Source: Pirellulaceae bacterium (lineage in GTDB: Bacteria; Planctomycetota; Planctomycetia; Pirellulales; Pirellulaceae). Taken from it: 40,246 nucleotides of DNA. Under the pieces are notes generated by a model that did no database searches, was not told where the DNA came from, and worked only from the letters and a program-made list of their open reading frames with translations. A program made the position numbers and the translations under genes. The stretch covers positions 1-40,246 of the forward strand of contig JAGFJK010000007.1 of NCBI GenBank assembly GCA_024102795.1, read 5' to 3'. Positions 39,101 through 40,246 of this stretch are shown piece by piece. Positions within the stretch are counted from its first letter, which is position 1. The number at the start of each line of letters is the position of its first letter.

Positions 39101-40246
39101 AACGCTCTGGGCACGGTTGGCGGCGGGTTGGGCTACGCGGGCATCGCGGGAGGCAGCGCCGCGTTCCAGATCAACATCTACGACGGCCTCACGATCGGCA
39201 CGAACTTCGTCCGCGACGGCGCCACCGGATCGTACCATTCGACGGGCGCGGTCGACGCATCCAGCGGCGAGCTGATACACGTCAATCTCATCTATGACGC
39301 CGCCAGCCGCGAACTGCAAGAGATCGTGTCCAGTTCCTTCGGGCGGTCTCACTCGCGGTTCTACAACAACCTGGATCTGGCCGAGATCCTGGGCAGCTCC
39401 ACGGCCTATATCGGTTTCACGGGCGCGACCGGCGGTTCGACCTCGCAACAGACAATCAGCAATTTTTACTTTCAGTCCTCGGCCACAACGTACTTTTCGG
39501 ATCCCGCCGGTCAGTTGATCAGCGGCCCGGCCGACCCCTTGTTCCAGCAGACGATCACGGGCGCCGTGCTTTCCAGCCAGGTGATCCACGCCGAATACGA
39601 CCGGAACCAGGCCAGCCACAACAGCTTCGATTGGTTCTTTCACTATCCGACCGAGGTCTCGTTGACGCTGACCTCCTCGGTCCGGGCCGACAATCCCATC
39701 GAGATCAGCTTTGGCGGCGTCGCATCGTCGGCCAACGTGGCGATCAACTCGGACGCGCCGGTACGACTGGCCGGTTCGATTCAAGGCGCCCACCACACCA
39801 GCATCTCGTCGGGCGGCGGCATCTCGGCGAATTCGAACTCCAGGATCGTGACCCTGGACCTCGACTTGTCGGCCACCGGTGGCATCGGCAGCCGTATTCA
39901 ACCGCTGACATTGGCGCTGGGCGGAGGCGAGCTGAATGCGCTGGCCGGACAGCAGGGCGTGCATCTGAACCTGAACTCCGGGGCCACGATCGGCGTGGTG
40001 GCCGCCGGCGACGGGTCGCAAGGCCATGGCGACGTCGTACTTGATGCCGCCGGCAGCCTGACCGCCGCCGCGACCAACGACGGTGGTCCCAACGTGACTG
40101 GCAGAAACATCACCATCCACAGCAAGCTGGGGTCCATCGGATCGCCAACCGAGCCGCTGGCCATCCAGACGCATGGCGTCGAGTTGGCCAATGGCGGCCT
40201 GCGCGACGGGACGATCACCGCGCGGGCGCTGGGCGACGTGGCGTTG
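24146..40246 (+). CDS. Giant secreted beta-repeat surface protein (at least 5,367 residues), 3' end outside window
   Basis: One frame runs from the ATG at 24146 (alternative ATG 24179) to the window edge without a stop. The leader is Arg/His-rich (residues 12-39) and ends in FERLEDRWLLA at 40-50, a motif known at the N-terminus of very large exported planctomycete proteins. In order it has a beta-rich region to about 515. Then come tandem units of about 85 residues with a (L)xDGxxYxVxVxDQxDPxxIxL core (main block about 865-1490), and related segments to about 1940. Beta-solenoid units of about 52-55 residues with a YNxxxNTxxAYVDGSTV core run to about 4150. After Gly/Ser-rich segments an L-type-lectin-like domain lies at about 4944-5115, and a filamentous-haemagglutinin-like stretch reaches the edge. 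The only cysteines I found are Cys2684 and Cys2687. Likely an adhesin or cell-surface fibre. Confidence 0.9.
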   Translation, partial: MSLEGTASVTRMRRKALKHRRQNRRLYRVSHRRRPLRRRFERLEDRWLLAVTFQIDGDTLSFDSDAGDSLYLRIPASGQLSYSTDGTNYDLTGFDVSSDTTVTYDENQPVYLTGMVTGGGTFQMTGDVQVTGDLRTLGGGLTLAGSSVTVAEGVLISTSPADGVSGAAGSLALQATRGRATDGTFLAAPSITLNSNSRLQATGNAGDGAISLAADDTFEFIFNFTLANQIDDLFSHTFQAQIDVFQGAEIDGGDVTLTSKSGILNKFSSTPSTADKIGLGVLDFLSGVLDKTALSLPISAIVTDAQAKAELHEGASINSSGSVSVSSSATANSTGEATNFYLRKSNLGFFAFSFAKATTDAQTLIDANARIAAADDVSISASTKTTTSSTALDSRNSVPDATANPNAVGLSAGYNRLDTTVNATVSQGALIESSAGNVTVAAAATDSNTIVVQSNVFRAGIVSLSYAGAHVTSDVKATVDGTIIAGGRHAGDPVTINPFQTAAAIAGQGTTETLDAVDYARSRFAFAANPGYRRGEPLIYRGGLGGAIPGLESDTTYYAIPSSDGMRFFVQLAATSQDAAAGKAISFGQYPTINGIPITNVDTGLSNAILFDFNPGFSEGQTVTVVPAAGQFLGYRNQDGSLAGSLSGTYTAHVVNAQVDGENLYSLQLRDAGGATVLLDDSPYLTTDSGITLRIESFNTDSDSITLNPADVPSGFDGLRNGDAVTYHSALATSVSGLRDGATYYAIVDPTQFLDVSPDSVLSLQLAADAQDAASANPSIDAPTLTWTGVGGQERTTTIEAAVPELGEALFSRTHAFRILASAPATGILTVALADDAPPPAGESPLADGELLMYVGADGTEGTLQSGRLYVAQVIDQSDPAAIQLSLRDAVRLPTLGTLTDSAVAGQAFTIQYVDAGSDNLLTISLDGEGPLTPLAEGGTLVYSGSTIPGFLTDGQPYRVHVVQQSSPALIQVQLTEAWFATSSGLLQDQSGNTFAISGSDPRAATLTLTGPANATLEVGQTLTYVGPDISAAGYLRSGRDYRVATVSSTSSGAFVAELVSDTFQVAGSGTLQGSGQAPSGGSDNFHPLGQSFEILSGDADTGVLTIALRAESEFTAIAEGQWLRFEGESGSGPDGLLSGQLYVAEVVDQTDESAIRIRLRTVPQLVGYGTLIGSGGSYVIHQTEADGTVRLSRIDSAPALVDGDTVAFQGTSVAGDGFLRDGQSYQVSVLDQSDPLNLRIRLGRYLAPTYGSLAGTSGDYSIEDFDPETEVVTLAAMDGGPASPLTEGELLTYRGAAPAETARLRNGQTYVARIVDQTDPAAIRVLLIDPNGPTVSSVSADGRDPAGNALMIAGDLQQPMVPDGTLVTYHQGGAGTRIGGLQDGATYQAVVDAASPTAIRLVAVGGGQPIALSLDQTLTGNGRTYTITGTDGFLHALSIAEDGAAVGVTSVAEGDALLYSAALGQSTGSLVDGQVYYVHLPNPANTSLIQLFTSPQSDAPLNIQTNIRLGELDQAFLSGTAHTLTPVTSAGVNITATLGSTDKLSAAAAVGKEPLFKQLRELGSVAATSILNKFGGAAGRSSAPEAPAAEDFSGLLSATGSALVQIVDNKVVAEVGATAVLKSTAGIIVDAAITENNQALNATTNTQAKPKDSANAAASKGRKLDLAIAFVFNQLTNTATASIEGGAQVDAAGALVVASDVIYPWAAQIQNPNKFNIGKFAKGLFTGTLARSELVNNWTLAAARADQDPGDPLTLAGAVNYVGYNNTSTATIGDGASVNQDPAYRGPEQSVTVSAQTTIHAVNYTGNTQFNLAPADLIKAGRDGGWRGTANTVFGGKDNGAAVGIGAALTYVSMNNTTEATVGGPATRINFGQSASAISQGFDAANDIDTESYAIDLGWNPGFTTGMPVLYDSQGNDAIGGLTSGNTYYVIVDPVNRNQIQLAGSVAAALSKQPIQLKDGGSGSQTLSEQQPSGFHVMANQTVLNVNVGTSGALQDGGSSGDDSLGLGAGGKYGGNGTVAVFVANTATLAQVASGTRVHGNSGSAGTANVQALDTLEQISVVGGAYKGQNLGVGLSGVWNDVTRNTRAVVGDNFDPSVNPPLMPGSSDWNIGGPLNVLASSSGEVISVALSAAVAAAPAAKQQPAGQAAANAPVQTTSRGVQISGDGSYSHVNDVTQAYVNDSGTLAAGSLEVTATDSTILAGFGGSFAIAALSNPKTSTAEHTNVGLAGSYAEVNLDGATSAFIRAAQLSVAGDLSVQAERDNYLGTLTATSSASGTYKSSWEVAGSVSLAFFSGDTQAYLSGVAGDVGGNLEVTATDKTIYVAIGGGAGVGGSAGIGVSFGYISIEHGVAAFGSATRLNVGGDVNLAAAGQADVGSLAVALGIAEGGAWAAGAGNASVNQITTTLDAHVSDQSQIVAGGSSTIAASDSSYLVSVSGSAAVTRQSALAIGAAVGYNLIDNTILAYVDGSTVSAAGGSLAVSVSSSPTLISVAAGGAGADNLAFGGSVTVNSITNTLAAYVNDATVGAAGDLIVTADESAMLIAVAGAVALSGHSSLGGDAAVGAAVAYNYVGQSFDSSDPAFPNGSPAPQSSSQAYIQNSRVDVAGDLRIAAGFQPTAPLPDVTRVAIDGTTGFGFELDLNNAIEVDNQLIAVAVGGAGAASFTLGGALTMAYVRQIIQAYCADCPEVNVGGDLSITAIDDSTIGTGAGGVAIATNHASGIGAGVAYNNIANHLLASVDGSRITADGSLSVVSQESGASTTVAVGGGQADAFALGGAVVVTVVDNSAESHIRDNSMVQASSFLLSSSDDAAIVAGAGQVTFANNGASVGAAVTASNLSSTVLASIEDSSAAATTGGLDVLATSNLAITAGAAGIDLANKFTLGGSVVYNTLTTSTQALIDGGTTQSAGLAVSAINSSTIDTGAGNVSISVDGLGAMGAAVASNHLDNTVGAAIRGATVDSSGSIDVTAKSSPSIVAVAVGISGSVTNERFSLSLLGSGAGNQVTSSTQSEISAGTTVTTSAASGSTSPANVTAVDTSSITAGAGALAFDFDLFEGGVTVAVGASAALNRIEPQADQSLVSARIESATVRTAGDVNVTAAGSSTLTSWAVAGALDASRGKGANFGIAGAGAGSSNTLRGSIEALIEDGAAVTTTGGGVTLAASNTSRSGAVAGGLAVTVDLGGGTGVGADVGAALALNDISLDTLAAILGASVDSGGNAGLNATDSSQIQSAAVGVGGAIAKGKTGAIAFGGAGSGVGNHLRNTTTARIADSNQNGTGTPSQVTSGGDLTMMATVSSSVVGAAGTLAFGIALTTGGAEEEEGSALSVAPAIGVSVVINDVSNSVTAEIASSTVHSGGHVELTSQAAPPDGGYSVRAVTVAGGVAAGGSTGWSVTFAGAGAGSGNTLNNSVVAAIRGGSSVTAAGNVSLSAQDSSTIEANGGGFGLSLGVGKSAIAPAIGAGEAKNSVSNLTQSTIDQAVIQAGGGISVSGTSQPQVSALAFGVEVSLAFGDLGVAAAGSGAAAYNDISNTTIATIQNGSTVTADASGDDAIVVSATDDPDYTARSGSGNLGFSFGGEAAVALAVGVALARNTVTQKKDENDPSADYPTAVASIGSSSGTDSTTATAPFGGVKLTAASDPTATAHSVAVAASIAVSLNPEEPLSIALAGSGASSVNDLTTAVTANVGGGAGIQAGGDVDILAEQTPALDADATGAAASVGAIDAAIAGSVSHSTLDGTISAYVGDDASLAAGSLTVRAAQQRSASGDATASASAVAGSGAILASVDAAKSTATTSGSVSAYTGQHVGLPDGDVVISAVSDTLQSAESLGVTLAYIAAGGNDSTATSNVATSATLGASPVMSVSRTGALVVQATGNDRNAAWAIAGVGGVVAGDGASAKTDNSSTATAGITGGSIHAGQVAILASHSSDYAPAVNSINASIAGASGAEARNNDTTYTTVTIGNGTSINASGLVTIAASNQILQSANPNASDINKGASAYAGAGGVISGDAAGNHASTDGGATVTIGNSVTIHSGTNPFTNAGGISITANGGLDAQDLVLLSTGGLIEGGGTSSTIEATITNSVSIGSAANLATWGNLAAGAFTAANARTSSQANTGGLAGTADAHATTSVNASQSLNVGTGSTLQAFGNVTLTAGNDPAGFTSPAILGDSNAEAYAYGGITIPSAESTTTLTASAVLKIAGDTIIGAGRDVRISAVDGGATGTQSSTSQWNGLGSPTSDSATVHSTTNVTLHGDILAGTFHQLTLTIPDDSSAGTYSQTLIVESSGPAELPLDAIVTNSAEFDGDFSAPEFIQSHFTSSDASLLLPGVSSAAAPVGSFTLGPLLASGGSVTVDGDLQPGSGTISAYFGPKIRVTNESPDYLVLGPIAIPNTTMGQVVINGQSVADNSVNQGLVTRLIAADPADPTAEVTIEQTYASAVGDADTGPALFVTGTISNLGGSVSITNLQGSLGQSATIYGQQVSITAPHGNVAISIPPPAAEYLGTNPYSNWQDTMIWPGGNPSHASTLNADAAVAYVANWWANGSFGSSDDLTRQLVGQWQSADSHDVTPGGNSYVFIGDGVAYDGPDSGGDDSLATNSRLTASASNGARSDAYQISFRPDDGETRGHFPYIPVLSLATSASDYTSASLPPDDAPPAVQARSVSITAATIDLNGRIQTTGVPTDWSVVLPASLAAPLLAYRQQYLEGSQRNPQYVIPLNDLSAVNPGDSRITAMYDAASNQITVSEVSNISTGGVVSLRGAIISTNPNGAIDLQGGVGNVTVNNQTGIPLVIQNIDAGGSGGASQVRIIDTNQPASSNQTLYVYEPGQPIVVRTGPQEATLDQLTVTGTRPGTTVNYQPAAGLRWQWEQTARLKRQSHGTPNSPGWSLDDWQWEGSSQQPWQYFVHKSSEVLGFGGNGGGWTVNDDNISSPPVADDMLTLTDNQGSQARSAWFNTPVTIGDFSLSFTYQASGDRAGDGVAFVFQNAGLNALGTVGGGLGYAGIAGGSAAFQINIYDGLTIGTNFVRDGATGSYHSTGAVDASSGELIHVNLIYDAASRELQEIVSSSFGRSHSRFYNNLDLAEILGSSTAYIGFTGATGGSTSQQTISNFYFQSSATTYFSDPAGQLISGPADPLFQQTITGAVLSSQVIHAEYDRNQASHNSFDWFFHYPTEVSLTLTSSVRADNPIEISFGGVASSANVAINSDAPVRLAGSIQGAHHTSISSGGGISANSNSRIVTLDLDLSATGGIGSRIQPLTLALGGGELNALAGQQGVHLNLNSGATIGVVAAGDGSQGHGDVVLDAAGSLTAAATNDGGPNVTGRNITIHSKLGSIGSPTEPLAIQTHGVELANGGLRDGTITARALGDVAL
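26738..28625 (+). repeat. Protein-level tandem repeats of about 85 residues within the giant gene
   Basis: Successive matches begin near 26738 (LQSGRLYVAQVIDQSDPAAI), 26999 (LTDGQPYRVHVVQQSSPALI), 27251 (LRSGRDYRVATVSS), 27555 (LSGQLYVAEVVDQTDESAI), 27803 (LRDGQSYQVSVLDQSDPLNL), 28058 (LRNGQTYVARIVDQTDPAAI), 28289 (LQDGATYQAVVDAASPTAI) and 28556 (LVDGQVYYVHLPNPANTSLI). Spacing is 231-304 bases. Looser copies lie at 25795, 26357 and about 29915. Diverged DNA with preserved protein pattern indicates old repeats under selection. Confidence 0.8.
31505..33030 (+). repeat. Protein-level beta-solenoid repeats of about 52-55 residues within the giant gene
   Basis: The core AVxYNxIxNTxxAYVDGSTV recurs near 31505, 31672, 32329, 32485, 32641, 32806 and 32964. 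Neighbouring units are 156-167 bases apart. Between cores each unit repeats GSLxVxAxDSSxIxxxAG. Looser versions extend from about 30270 to 36600. Such short Gly/Ala/Ser-rich strands are characteristic of right-handed beta-helix adhesins. Confidence 0.75.
38975..39490 (+). other. L-type (legume/ConA-like) lectin domain encoded within the giant gene
   Basis: About residues 4944-5115. Family landmarks occur in order: a strand FSLSFTYQASG, the signature GDGVAFVFQN at 4973-4982, a Gly-rich segment GGGLGYAGIAGGSAAFQIN, NLIYDAASRELQEIV, and STAYIGFTGATGG followed by QQTISNFYF, which corresponds to the VGFSAATG and terminal-strand motifs of L-type lectins. This is a probable carbohydrate-binding module; ligand and metal residues cannot be assigned from sequence reading alone. 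Confidence 0.78.

Noticed and set aside
32255..40174. Further long minus-strand frames (32255-34222, 35849-37600, 38858-40174)
   Set aside because: Same antisense phase as the frames at 24323-30265 and the same kind of motif-free composition; shadows of the giant gene.

Overview
The window is high-GC DNA whose gene content and decay products fit a planctomycete, probably of the Pirellula/Rhodopirellula side of the phylum. That placement is inference. It rests on a giant secreted protein that opens with an Arg-rich leader and an FERLEDRWLLA motif, a secreted beta-propeller protein opening with a WPQFRGPNATG motif, the YDRLI-type recombinase remnant, and palindromic intergenic repeats of the kind common in that group. 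No rRNA, CRISPR array or intact transposon was found.

Region 1 (1-8466) is core metabolism and chromosome biology. The 3' part of scpB, with an extraordinary acidic tail, runs rightward into a convergent gap full of hairpin repeats. On the minus strand follow, in transcription order, argH, a HEAT-repeat lipoprotein carrying a degenerate receiver domain, a sigma-54 activator without a sensor domain, a HemX/CcsA-type membrane protein, and hemA. Gaps are short (65, 55 and 19 bases), and the hemX stop overlaps the hemA start as ATGA, so a single operon is plausible.

Region 2 (8467-10902) is a scar-rich islet. It holds dispersed repeats, a tRNA-Val(GAC), a 51-codon remnant of a tyrosine recombinase directly downstream of the tRNA, a small ExbD/TolR-like membrane protein, a group II intron reduced to a piece of its reverse transcriptase plus domains V/VI, and a duplicated 50-base repeat.

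Region 3 (10903-19338) has two secreted minus-strand proteins (a GH67/GH20-type N-domain protein and a PQQ-like propeller with two EF-hands), then a plus-strand pair (a two-domain GspF/PilC-like protein and a HerA-type ATPase). A gene-free stretch of about 0.8 kb follows, built mostly of inverted repeats, including a second copy of a composite repeat also present in region 2.

Region 4 (19339-23810) has a minus-strand protein of unknown function, then a plus-strand set: a TIGR03546-like membrane protein, its TIGR03545-like partner, and an M48 metallopeptidase lipoprotein only nine bases downstream. This looks like an envelope-maintenance module of unknown job.

Region 5 (24146-40246) is one continuous reading frame of at least 5,367 codons that leaves the window still open. 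It encodes a giant surface or secreted protein with tandem beta-repeats of about 85 residues, a long field of beta-solenoid repeats of about 52-55 residues, one CxxC pair, an L-type-lectin-like domain, and a filamentous-haemagglutinin-like stretch at the window edge. It is the most striking object here.
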